Assembly: GCF_040096355.1 (NCBI RefSeq)
Contig: NZ_JBBMEX010000001.1
Coordinates: forward strand, 62,001 to 126,000
Source: Maccoyibacter intestinihominis
Lineage (GTDB): Bacteria; Bacillota; Clostridia; Lachnospirales; Lachnospiraceae
Reading direction: 5' to 3'
Length of the DNA stretch: 64,000 bases
Of the stretch, positions 1-9,400 are shown in pieces. The notes under the pieces are model-generated. The model worked only from the letters and a program-made list of their open reading frames with translations, searched no databases and was not told the DNA's origin. The position numbers and the translations under genes were made by a program. Within the stretch, counting starts at the first letter, position 1, and each line of letters begins with the position of its first letter.

Positions 1-1770
1 TGCATCTTGATCAATTATGCAGGTAAGATTTTTGCACAAAATTTGCAGCTGCCGTTGTTTTTAGATTCGTTTGGAACAGTGGTGGCAGCCTATGTATTAG
101 GACCGTTATGTGGGGCAATGGTCGGTATGACGGTCAATATCATCTATGGGATTCTATATTCCTGGACGTACATATTTTATGCTGTAGTCAGTGCAATTGT
201 TGCAGTGACGGTAGGAATATGTGCAAGAAAGGGATATCTGAAAAATTTATTTGGTACGCTGTCGATCAGCTTTCTAACAACAATTCTGTCAGTAGTTTTA
301 TCAGTTCCGTTTAATTATATGTATTTCGATGGTTACACCAATAATAAGTGGGGTGACGGTGTCATCAATGCGTTAGAAAGAATGGGATTTAATCCGATCA
401 TCAGTCACTGTGCCGGAGAATTCTATCTGGATTTTTTAGATAAAGTCATTACGATCGTACTACTGTTCTTGCTGATACGTTTTTATAAGAGCAGAAAAAA
501 AGTGCAAAAAAATGCAGTGATCGGAATCCTGTTGTGTCTGACCCTTGGAGCTTCGCTGTTTCAGGGAATGGGGGCAGCAGTTTCGGTGCATGCAAAGGAG
601 AAAAAAGAGGTACAGGAAGAGAACAATTATAATACATATCTTCAGACAATCTATGGAAGAGAAAACGGGATTCCGGGCGGCTGTGCAAATGATATCGTGC
701 AGACGAATGACGGAGTGCTCTGGATTGGAACCTATGGCGGACTGTACCGCTATAACGGTTCGGAATTCCGGTGGGTGGATGAATATGAATCCGTAAAGAC
801 AGTCAACTGTCTTTATACAGATGAGGAAGGCAGGCTCTGGGTTGGAACAAATGACAGCGGAGTGTCAATTTTTATCAACGAGAGCATCGCAAATGTAGTA
901 TCAGAAAAAGAAGGGTTGTCCTCCGATTCGGTACGCTGTATCACACAGAGTTCCGATGGCGAGTATTATGTGGGCACGTCGAGTGAGCTGTCTGTCGTAA
1001 CACTTTCAGGCGGACTTTCCGTAAAACGTACCATTTCAGAAGTAACCTATGCAGAGAGCATAGACGCAGATAAGAACGGCAATGTAGCCGTAGTAGCAGA
1101 TGAGGGAAAGCTGTTTTTGATACAGGGTGGAAAAGTAACAGCATCCTATCAGCCGTTGGATGAGTCGGCGTATGTCTGTTGTCTTTTTCAGGATGAACTG
1201 CTGTATGTCGGAACTTCAAAAAATCAGATTGATGTGTATTCCGTGCAGGGAGAAACATTAGAATATCAAAAAAGTATTACCTGCGGAGAACTTTCAAATA
1301 TCAATTCCCTGTATCCATACGAAGATACTATATTTGTCTGCGCCGATAACGGAGTAGGGTATATAGAAAAAAAGAAAGAGTTTCAGGCAGTGGAAATGAA
1401 ACAATTTAACAGTTCCATTGACCATATGTTAGTGGATTATCAGGGAAATCTGTGGTTTACCTCTTCGCGTTTAGGCGTGCTGCGGATGTGTAAATCCATA
1501 TTCAGGGATATCCATTACGAAGCAGCAGAGGATGAAAAGATCGTAAATGCAGTGACGGAATGGCAGGGACAGCTTTACATCGGAACGGACAAGGGACTGA
1601 AGATTGTCGATACCAAAACCGGAGCAGGCGTTATGAATGAATGGACAGAACTATTAAGCGATGCCAGAATACGAAGTTTTATGGTTGACCGTAAGGGAAA
1701 TCTTTGGGCGTGTACAACCGGAAAAGGTGCTATCGAGATTGAAAAAAAACGGTCAGTATACGATCTATAA
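1..1770 (+). CDS. Membrane sensor protein, N-terminal part (5' end outside window, 3' end frameshifted)
   Basis: The reading frame is open from base 1, so the true start lies upstream. The first ~170 residues are hydrophobic with about five membrane segments and resemble the substrate-binding (S) component of ECF-type transporters (GPLCGAMVG, then aromatic-rich helices). A further hydrophobic segment around residues 170-195 leads to an extracytoplasmic beta-propeller of the two-component-regulator type, with repeated 'G.LWIGT.GGLYRY', 'GRLWVGTNDSG' and 'GNLWFTSSRLG' blades. The frame stops at 1768-1770 directly after an A8 run at 1742-1749, while the propeller continues in another frame in the next entry. 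The two are almost certainly one gene or its mutated form. Confidence is high for the domain type and low for what it senses. Confidence 0.8.
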   Translation, partial: CILINYAGKIFAQNLQLPLFLDSFGTVVAAYVLGPLCGAMVGMTVNIIYGILYSWTYIFYAVVSAIVAVTVGICARKGYLKNLFGTLSISFLTTILSVVLSVPFNYMYFDGYTNNKWGDGVINALERMGFNPIISHCAGEFYLDFLDKVITIVLLFLLIRFYKSRKKVQKNAVIGILLCLTLGASLFQGMGAAVSVHAKEKKEVQEENNYNTYLQTIYGRENGIPGGCANDIVQTNDGVLWIGTYGGLYRYNGSEFRWVDEYESVKTVNCLYTDEEGRLWVGTNDSGVSIFINESIANVVSEKEGLSSDSVRCITQSSDGEYYVGTSSELSVVTLSGGLSVKRTISEVTYAESIDADKNGNVAVVADEGKLFLIQGGKVTASYQPLDESAYVCCLFQDELLYVGTSKNQIDVYSVQGETLEYQKSITCGELSNINSLYPYEDTIFVCADNGVGYIEKKKEFQAVEMKQFNSSIDHMLVDYQGNLWFTSSRLGVLRMCKSIFRDIHYEAAEDEKIVNAVTEWQGQLYIGTDKGLKIVDTKTGAGVMNEWTELLSDARIRSFMVDRKGNLWACTTGKGAIEIEKKRSVYDL

Positions 1771-3508
1771 TTCGGAAAACGGCGTGAGCAGCGACAAGAT
1801 CCGTACGACCATCGAATTAAAGAATGGGGATATTTTAGCGGCAGGGGATGCCGGACTTACCTATATCAAAGACGGAAAGGTTCTGCAAAATATCGGGGAA
1901 AAAGATGGATTGTTAAATCCGAAGATGCTCTGTACCTTAGAACTTGAGGACGGAACGATTTTAGCGGGTACGGATGGAAACGGGATTGAAGTCATCAAAG
2001 ACGGTAAAGTGTCAGCAAAATATGGAAAGGCAGAAGGATTAAGTTCGGAGGTCATCCTTCGTATGGTTGCCGATGAAGATGGAGGAGGCGTCTTTATCGT
2101 AACCAGTAACAGTATCTGTTATATGGAATCTGACCGATCCATCCGAATACTGGATAATTTTCCATATTTTAATAATTATGATCTGGTAGGAAATAAAAAC
2201 GGAATGTTGTTTGTGCCGGGTTCTGCCGGAATCTATGTAGTCGATAAAAAAGATCTGCTGGATGGAAAAGAAGTAGAGTACCAGCTTTTAAACAGTAAAT
2301 CGGGACTTGAAAACGCATTGACACCGAATGCATGGAATTATGTGGATCAGGACGAAAATCTCTATTTTTCCACAGATAACGGAGTGACCTGTATGAACCT
2401 GAACCACTATAATGCGTCAATACGTTCTTACCGTATGCAGATGAAATCCGTAGAGATCGACGGTGTCCGTCACTCGGTAAAAAGAGGTGAACCACTCTAT
2501 GTAGAGCGTGGAGCAGAGACCATTGAGATTTTTCCGGAGATCATCAACTATTCCGTATATAAGCCGTATGTCAGTGTATATTTAGAAGGCTATGATAAAG
2601 CACCAAAAGTCATGCAGCAGGGCGAACTGTCCAGTGTGATCTATACGAATCTTCCGGTAGGCAGTTATACCTTCCATTTAGCCGTGTTAGACAGCAAAGA
2701 TCAGAGCGTACAGGTAGAAAGTACCTATCAGATCATCAAAAAAGCAGAGATATACGATAACTGGTGGTTTATGCTGTATATGGTAGCAGTTTTTGCGATC
2801 GCAGTCACTTATCTGACCTGGCTGGTATTCCATACACAGGTACAGAGAACGCTGAATATACAGAAGCGGGAATTAGAACTGGTGAAAAAACAGTTAGAGA
2901 TGGGAAATGAAACGGTTCTGACCATCGCGCGTACCGTGGATGCAAAGGATGTCAACACCAGCCAGCATTCTGCGAGAGTAGCGGAGTATTCCGTTATGAT
3001 CGGAAAAGAATTAGGCTTTGATGAACAAAAATGCAGCGAACTGAAACGAGCAGCACTGCTTCATGATATTGGAAAAATCGGAATCCCGGACCGGATCTTA
3101 AATAAGCCGGAGCGGCTGACAGACGAAGAGTATAAGGAGATGAAATCCCACGTTGTCAAAGGCGGAGAAATCTTAAAGAGCTTTACGCTGATAGACAATA
3201 TCGAAGAAGGAGCGTTATATCATCATGAGCGGTATGACGGAAAAGGCTATGTGCATGGCTTAAAAGGAGAAGAAATTCCATTAAATGCCAGAATTATTGG
3301 AATTGCAGATGCATTTGATGCAATGACTGCAAACAGAGTCTATCGAAAGAAGTTAGATATGGATTTTGTGCTAGGCGAGCTGAAAAAAGGCAGGGGAACA
3401 CAGTTCGATCCACAGCTTACCGATATCATGCTTCATTTGATCGAAACCGGGCAGATCGATATGCAGCGCCTGTATGACAATGCAAATGTGAAAGAGGAGG
3501 AAGAATAG
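1661..3508 (+). CDS. Membrane sensor, C-terminal part: propeller, Y_Y_Y and HD-GYP phosphodiesterase
   Basis: This continues the previous gene in the next frame. Homology-like sequence begins at about 1742 (NGQYTIYNSENG), so the ATG at 1661 is probably not a natural start. Propeller blades run to about residue 270, a Y_Y_Y-type domain to about 355, one membrane helix lies near 367-390 (WWFMLYMVAVFAIAVTYLTW) and an HD-GYP domain fills the rest. HDIGK near residue 467 and HHERYDG near 520 supply the metal ligands expected of a cyclic-di-GMP phosphodiesterase. The signature reads GYV rather than GYP. By analogy with such hybrids, the external ligand state would control c-di-GMP hydrolysis in the cytoplasm. 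The neighbouring binding protein, 1 base downstream, may present the ligand. Confidence 0.82.
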   Translation: MPEYEVLWLTVREIFGRVQPEKVLSRLKKNGQYTIYNSENGVSSDKIRTTIELKNGDILAAGDAGLTYIKDGKVLQNIGEKDGLLNPKMLCTLELEDGTILAGTDGNGIEVIKDGKVSAKYGKAEGLSSEVILRMVADEDGGGVFIVTSNSICYMESDRSIRILDNFPYFNNYDLVGNKNGMLFVPGSAGIYVVDKKDLLDGKEVEYQLLNSKSGLENALTPNAWNYVDQDENLYFSTDNGVTCMNLNHYNASIRSYRMQMKSVEIDGVRHSVKRGEPLYVERGAETIEIFPEIINYSVYKPYVSVYLEGYDKAPKVMQQGELSSVIYTNLPVGSYTFHLAVLDSKDQSVQVESTYQIIKKAEIYDNWWFMLYMVAVFAIAVTYLTWLVFHTQVQRTLNIQKRELELVKKQLEMGNETVLTIARTVDAKDVNTSQHSARVAEYSVMIGKELGFDEQKCSELKRAALLHDIGKIGIPDRILNKPERLTDEEYKEMKSHVVKGGEILKSFTLIDNIEEGALYHHERYDGKGYVHGLKGEEIPLNARIIGIADAFDAMTANRVYRKKLDMDFVLGELKKGRGTQFDPQLTDIMLHLIETGQIDMQRLYDNANVKEEEE

Positions 3509-3509
3509 T

Positions 3510-4703
3510 ATGAAAAAGACATATACAGTGACCTTTTTTACCTGTGGCATTATTATTGCAGTGGTGTTAGCAGCAGTTCTTTCCTTTCATAAGAGCGAGA
3601 GCAAGACGCTCAAAGTAGGATTTATCTATGTCGGGGATGCCAGCACTTCTTATACGAATAATTTCATAGAGGTGCAGAATGCGATAGCAGACAAATACGG
3701 AAAACAGGTCAAGACCATTGCCATGTGTAATGTTGCCGAGGGAACCGAAGAGGAGTATTTAGAGCGACTGATAGACTCCGGCTGTGAACTGATCATTGCC
3801 ACAAGTTATAATTATGGAGTGACGATGAAAAAGTTAGCGGAAAAATATCCGGATATCGAGTTCTGTATGGCAACCTGTTCTAACGCGAATGAAGAACCGC
3901 GTCTGGAAAATTATCATACCTTTATGGGAGCAATTTATCAGGGCAGATATACCGCAGGTGTTGCGGCGGGGATGAAACTGCAGGAACTGATCGACAACGG
4001 CACTATCACAAAAGAGCAGGCAAAGATTGGCTATGTTGCAGCCTATCCCTATGCGGAAGTTATTTCCGGTTATACGGCATTTTTGTTAGGGGTGCGCTCG
4101 ATTGTACCGGATGTGGTAATGTCCGTACGTTATACGAACAACTGGAATGACTATCTGATAGAGAAAAAATATGCGAAAGAATTTATAGACGAAGGCTGTG
4201 TCATCATCTCACAGCACTCCGATACCACCGGACCGGCAACTGCCTGTGAGGCAACGGATTCCGACACACCGGTTTACATTGTCAGCTACAATGAGAGTAT
4301 GGCAAATGTAGCGCCGACCACCTATCTGACCGGATGTAAGATCAATTGGGAACCATATGTGACAGGAGCCGTAGAATCAGTATTAAAAGATAAAAAAATC
4401 GAAGAAAATGTCAAAGGAAATGTAGTCGGCAATGACATGGGCGCGGGCTTTGAAGAAGGCTGGGTCGAGATGTTAGAGTTGAATGAGTTAGTGGCGGCAA
4501 AGGGAACCAAAGCAAAAATGCAGGAAGTCATAAACGGATTCAAAAAAGGAAAAATTCAGGTATTCCAGGGGGATTACATCGGAGTGGATCCGGAAGATCC
4601 AAAGGACACCTGTAATTTGAAGAAAGGCTATATCGAGAACGAGAACAGTTCCGCACCGACATTTCACTATGTATTAAAAGATGTGATAACAGTAGAGGAG
4701 TAA
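3510..4703 (+). CDS. BMP/PnrA-family substrate-binding protein
   Basis: The 397-residue protein has an N-terminal hydrophobic anchor (residues 8-24) and a periplasmic-binding fold of the BMP (basic membrane protein / PnrA nucleoside-binding) family. Visible family features are KVGFIYVGD near the start, GAIYQGRYTAGVAAG in the middle, and the late ISQHSDTTGPATA and GCKINWEPYV blocks. There is no lipobox cysteine at the end of the signal segment, so it is probably membrane-tethered rather than a lipoprotein. It starts 1 base after the HD-GYP gene and no ABC permease or ATPase follows. That favours a ligand-presenting role for the sensor over bulk transport. A nucleoside-like ligand is a family-level guess. 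Confidence 0.8.
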   Translation: MKKTYTVTFFTCGIIIAVVLAAVLSFHKSESKTLKVGFIYVGDASTSYTNNFIEVQNAIADKYGKQVKTIAMCNVAEGTEEEYLERLIDSGCELIIATSYNYGVTMKKLAEKYPDIEFCMATCSNANEEPRLENYHTFMGAIYQGRYTAGVAAGMKLQELIDNGTITKEQAKIGYVAAYPYAEVISGYTAFLLGVRSIVPDVVMSVRYTNNWNDYLIEKKYAKEFIDEGCVIISQHSDTTGPATACEATDSDTPVYIVSYNESMANVAPTTYLTGCKINWEPYVTGAVESVLKDKKIEENVKGNVVGNDMGAGFEEGWVEMLELNELVAAKGTKAKMQEVINGFKKGKIQVFQGDYIGVDPEDPKDTCNLKKGYIENENSSAPTFHYVLKDVITVEE

Positions 4704-4726
4704 AGCCATTGTGGTTTTACTCCTCT
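4694..4726. terminator. Convergent terminator hairpin embedded in two stop-codon regions
   Basis: The arms 4694-4707 and 4713-4726 pair over 14 bp with one G-U wobble around a 5-base loop. The hairpin includes the last codons and stop of the BMP-like gene (+) and of the HTH gene (-), which end only 13 bases apart. U-tracts are short, so strength is uncertain. Confidence 0.6.
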
Positions 4727-6462
4727 TCCATTACCGGTACGATCATATTTTCTAAAGCATGACACATCTTCGGATGATGGATGACAAAATGGATCGCAGG
4801 GAACTTATTCTTAGAAACCATGACCCATTCACCCTCTAGGATGATGATCTGGATATTGCGGAACGGAAGCTGATGTGTGACCGTTACGCTATAATTTTCC
4901 TGTCCTTTTGCATAGTCCTTTGTCTGCGATAAATGCTGCAGATACTGTTCATAGGTATAAAAAATATCGGATTCAAAGAAGAGACCGGAAAGAGAGAGCA
5001 CCATCGGATACTGTTCAAATTCCTCCCTTGTCAGTTCCGGAACATCATCCTGTAAAGGACCGGAATAGAGCATCTGCTCATAAATCTCTTTTTGCATCGT
5101 CACAAAATGGAAAATATTTGCAGCATCTTCTGTCGAAATCTTGTTCTGTTGCAGGATTTCTTTCAAAAGTTCCTCGGACATGGTACACAGAGGAAGGGAA
5201 GAGAGGATATGATGTCTTTTGCCCGGAAGTTTTGCATTCTCAAAAAGAAACTTCTCATATTCTGACTTTCTCTCTTTGCAGTAAATGTCCATCAGAGGAA
5301 TTGCTTTCTGGAACAGACATTTGGTGATCGTCTTATAATGAGCGACTTCGTCCTTGTGTCTGGTCAGGTAATAACGTCCCTTATCATGGTATCCGGCGAT
5401 ACATTCTCCAAACAGGGCAGCTTCGCCGGATACATAGTGGAAATGACAGTAAACGTCATTCTGCGGACTTTTCAGATAATAAGGAGAGATCTGTCCGGTC
5501 ATATAGAGCGGGATCCAGCTTTCGAGACCTAACATCATTTCCTCAAAAGGACGGTCTATGTTGTGGATGATATTTAAGTGCAGTCCTTTTTTCAGCATGA
5601 CAGCAAGCCCGAACATCCATTTTTTTCCAAACTCTAAATCCTGTGCCATATCCTCCATTGGCATATCGCTGCACATATAGACGGATTCTGTAGACTTAGA
5701 TAAAACCGTGGATTTCAAGAAGTCCAGTTCTCCGTTTTTCATAGCCTCCAGTCCAAAATAATTTTTTGAGGTGGCAAACTGAAACGGTACGGATGGAACC
5801 TTGATATCGTTAAAATGGATACTTCGGATATATTCATCTAAATTGAACTCGTCTAATTTTCTCAAAAAATCATTTGCAGAAGAACCGGAAAGCTCCATAT
5901 CCTCAGAATCGGAAAAGAACCAGCTCTCTAATAAATAAAGGTAAGAGGAATTGTCCTCAAGATGTTGAATGTCACAGTCTAAAACATTAGCGATCAACTC
6001 TTTTGAAGCAGTGTCTGAATAACTGCGCACAATGAATACAGAAACACTGTGGAAAAAAGAGTGCATATCAGACGGACGGCGTTGTTTTGAACGGATACGG
6101 GAGATATAAGAAGCATCGTAATTCAAAACACGCGCCATCTGTGAAATATTGATATCCAAAAGAGAGATGATCTGATTGAAACGCTCAATGGTAATGGCAT
6201 AGGAAAGGGATTCCTTTCCGAGTGCATTGGTCAGAGCGTTATAAATTTCTCCTTCTGTAATGGATTCTTTTCCATGCTCCTGTGCAAGTTTCGCAAGTCC
6301 GAAAGCCAGTTTTTTCAGTTGGGGACTGGAAAGGTCAGGAGTACGCTTTCCGGTACGGTAACGGCTGATATCCACAGCCGTTAGGTCGGAAGCACCGGCA
6401 AGTTCTTTTGCCGTGCAGGATAATAATTCAATATAGTCATTTAACAGTTCCTGAAAATCCAT
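4717..6462 (-). CDS. Large HTH (XRE-like) regulator of unknown target
   Basis: The 581-residue protein has two regions resembling XRE/lambda-repressor helix-turn-helix domains: residues ~15-45 (AKELAGASDLTAVDISRYRTGKR) and ~105-135 (ISQMARVLNYDASYISRIRS). The remaining ~430 residues match no family I recognise and have no membrane segment. It starts 14 bases after the stop of the giant ASKHA/dehydratase-type gene on the same strand, so the two are probably co-transcribed. That makes it a candidate sensor-regulator for that operon, perhaps acting on the palindrome at 10769-10786. The regulator call is fairly sure; the target is inference. Confidence 0.7.
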   Translation of the reverse strand: MDFQELLNDYIELLSCTAKELAGASDLTAVDISRYRTGKRTPDLSSPQLKKLAFGLAKLAQEHGKESITEGEIYNALTNALGKESLSYAITIERFNQIISLLDINISQMARVLNYDASYISRIRSKQRRPSDMHSFFHSVSVFIVRSYSDTASKELIANVLDCDIQHLEDNSSYLYLLESWFFSDSEDMELSGSSANDFLRKLDEFNLDEYIRSIHFNDIKVPSVPFQFATSKNYFGLEAMKNGELDFLKSTVLSKSTESVYMCSDMPMEDMAQDLEFGKKWMFGLAVMLKKGLHLNIIHNIDRPFEEMMLGLESWIPLYMTGQISPYYLKSPQNDVYCHFHYVSGEAALFGECIAGYHDKGRYYLTRHKDEVAHYKTITKCLFQKAIPLMDIYCKERKSEYEKFLFENAKLPGKRHHILSSLPLCTMSEELLKEILQQNKISTEDAANIFHFVTMQKEIYEQMLYSGPLQDDVPELTREEFEQYPMVLSLSGLFFESDIFYTYEQYLQHLSQTKDYAKGQENYSVTVTHQLPFRNIQIIILEGEWVMVSKNKFPAIHFVIHHPKMCHALENMIVPVMEEE

Positions 6463-6476
6463 AGCAGTTCCTCATT

Positions 6477-9400
6477 TTAAGCGTTCTTAAGATTTTTTTG
6501 TGCGGTAGACAGCATCAGTTTAATACGGTTGAGCTGGTTTACCTCGGATGCACCTGGATCGTAGTCGATCGCAACGATATTTGCTTCCGGATGCTGGTGG
6601 CGCAGCTCTTTGATAACACCTTTTCCGACAATATGGTTTGGCAGACAGGCAAATGGCTGTGTGCAGACAATATTCGGAGTTCCGGTGTGGATCAGTTCTA
6701 ACATTTCTCCGGTTAAGAACCAGCCTTCTCCGGTCTGGTTTCCTTCGGAAACGATTGGACGGGCATAGCGGGCAAGTTCTTCAATGTGGGCAGGCGGTGT
6801 GAAACGGCTGCTCTTTTCAAATTCATCCCTTGCAGCAGAGCGAAGCCATTCTAACGCTTTGATGCCAAGGTTGCATTTTCTTGCAGAGGACTTGCTCATA
6901 CCTAATTTTTCTGCCTTAAAGTTCGCATTGTAGAAGCAGTAGAGGAAGAAGTCTAATAAGTCAGGAACGACCGCTTCTGCTCCCTCTGATTCTAATAACT
7001 CTACTAAATGGTTATTTGCAGCAGGTGCAAATTTGACTAAGATCTCACCGACGATACCGACTCTTGGTTTTTGGATATCGAGGATCGGAAGTTTGTCAAA
7101 GTCACGGATCATCTCACGGCACATTTTTTTATAAGTGCGGTGGGAAAGGAGTTTATCCTGTGAAAGGAAAGCAATACATTTTTCTTTCCATTTTTCATGC
7201 AGGGCATTGGCTGAACCCGGCTCTGCCTCGTATGGGCGGACATGGTAAAGACAGCGTAAGAAAATGTCGCCGAAAACAAGTCCGTACATACCTTTTTGCA
7301 CTAAAGCAGGCGTGAATTTAAAGCCCGGATTCTTCTCTAACGATGCAAGGTTGATCGAAATGACCGGAACATCCGGATATCCTGCTTTTGCAAGTGCACG
7401 TCGGATAAAGCCCATATAGTTCGATGCACGACATCCGCCACCGGTCTGCGACATCAGAACAGCCGTCTTTGTCATATCATATTTGCCGGAAAGTACGGCA
7501 TCCATGATCTGTCCGACTACCATCAGGGACGGATAGCAGGCATCGTTATTCACAAAACGAAGTCCGGTGTTGATCGCATCACGGTTATCGTTCTCTAAAA
7601 CCACCAGATTGTAACCGGAGGAGCGGAATGCCGGTTCAATGATGTCAAAGTGAATCTTAGACATCTGTGGGCAGATGATCGTGTAGTTTTTACGCATCTC
7701 CTCGGTAAATACGGTGCGGTTGTAGTTAGCAGGACGGATCGTGCGTTCCTTCGGATTCTTCTCTCTGACGCGGATCGCAGCTAAGAGAGAGCGGATACGG
7801 ATCCTTGCAGCACCTAAGTTGTTGACTTCGTCAATCTTTAAGCAGGTATAGATCTTACCGGAATTTGTCAGAATATCACTGACGCAGTCCGTGGTTACGG
7901 CATCCAGGCCACAGCCAAAGGAATTGAGCTGGATCAGATCCAGATTTTCCTGAGTCTTGACATAATTTGCCGCTGCATAGAGTCTGGAGTGGTACATCCA
8001 TTGGTCTAATACGATCAACGGGCGCTCTACCGGATTCAGATGAGAGACAGAGTCCTCGGTCAGTACGGCAATTCCATAGGAGTTGATAAGCTCCGGGATA
8101 CCGTGGTTGATCTCTGCATCTAAGTGGTAAGGACGGCCGGCAAGGACAATGCCGCGTTTTCCGGTTTCTTTCAGATATTGCAGGGTTTCTTCACCTTTTT
8201 TCCGCATATCGTCACGGGCATTTGCAAGCTCTTCCCATGCAGCATCAGCGGCGGCACGGATTTCCGCTGCCGGGATCTGGAACTCTGCCTGAAATTCTTC
8301 TACCAGACGTTTGGTTAAAGCCTCTTTGCTTCCAAAAGACATAAACGGATTTAAAAAGCGTACACTGCCACTTGTGATCTCATCGACATTGTTCTTAATA
8401 TTCTCAGCATAAGAAGTTACGATCGGACAGTTGTAGTGATTGTTGGCATCCTTGATCTCCTGACGTTCATAAGGGATACAAGGATAGAAAATAAAATCGA
8501 CCTTCTGATCGATCAGCCATTTCACATGACCGTGTGCTAATTTTGCAGGATAACACTCGGACTCACTTGGAATGGATTCAATCCCAAGTTCATAAATCTT
8601 TCGTGTAGAATCCGGTGAGAGAACGGTACGGAATCCTAACTTTTTGAAGAATACTGCCCAGTACGGGTAATTCTCATAAAAATTCAGTACCCTTGGAATA
8701 CCGACCGTGCCACGCACAGCCTCTGCTTCAGAAAGCGGTTCATAGTCAAAAATACGATGATATTTATAGTCAAAAAGATTAGGGATATTTTCCTTGTTCT
8801 TTTCTTTTCCAAGACCTTTCTCACAGCGGTTACCGGTAATATAGGAACGGTTGCCGCTGAAACGGTTGATAGTTAAAAGGCAGTGGTTGGTACAGCCTTT
8901 GCAGCGTGTCAGTTTTGTATCATAGGTCAGGTTGCAGATGTCCTCAATGGAGAGCATAGAAGACACATGTCCTTCTTCGTAGCGTTCCCTTGCGATCAAT
9001 GCAGCGCCAAACGCACCCATGATTCCGGCAATATCAGGACGGATCGCTTCACAGCCGGAGATTTTTTCAAAACTGCGCAATACGGCATCATTATAAAAAG
9101 TTCCACCCTGCACAACGACATTTTTTCCAAGGTCGGAGGCATCGGAAAGTTTGATTACCTTAAAGAGAGCATTTTTGATAACGGAGTAAGCAAGTCCGGC
9201 AGAAATGTCTGCAACGGTTGCTCCCTCTTTTTGCGCCTGTTTTACTTTGGAGTTCATAAATACCGTACAACGTGTTCCAAGGTCGATCGGATTTTTTGCA
9301 AAAAGAGCTTCCTTTGCAAAGTCACGGACACTGAAATTTAAAGATTTTGCAAAGGTCTCAATAAAAGAACCACAGCCGGAAGAACAGGCCTCGTTCAACT

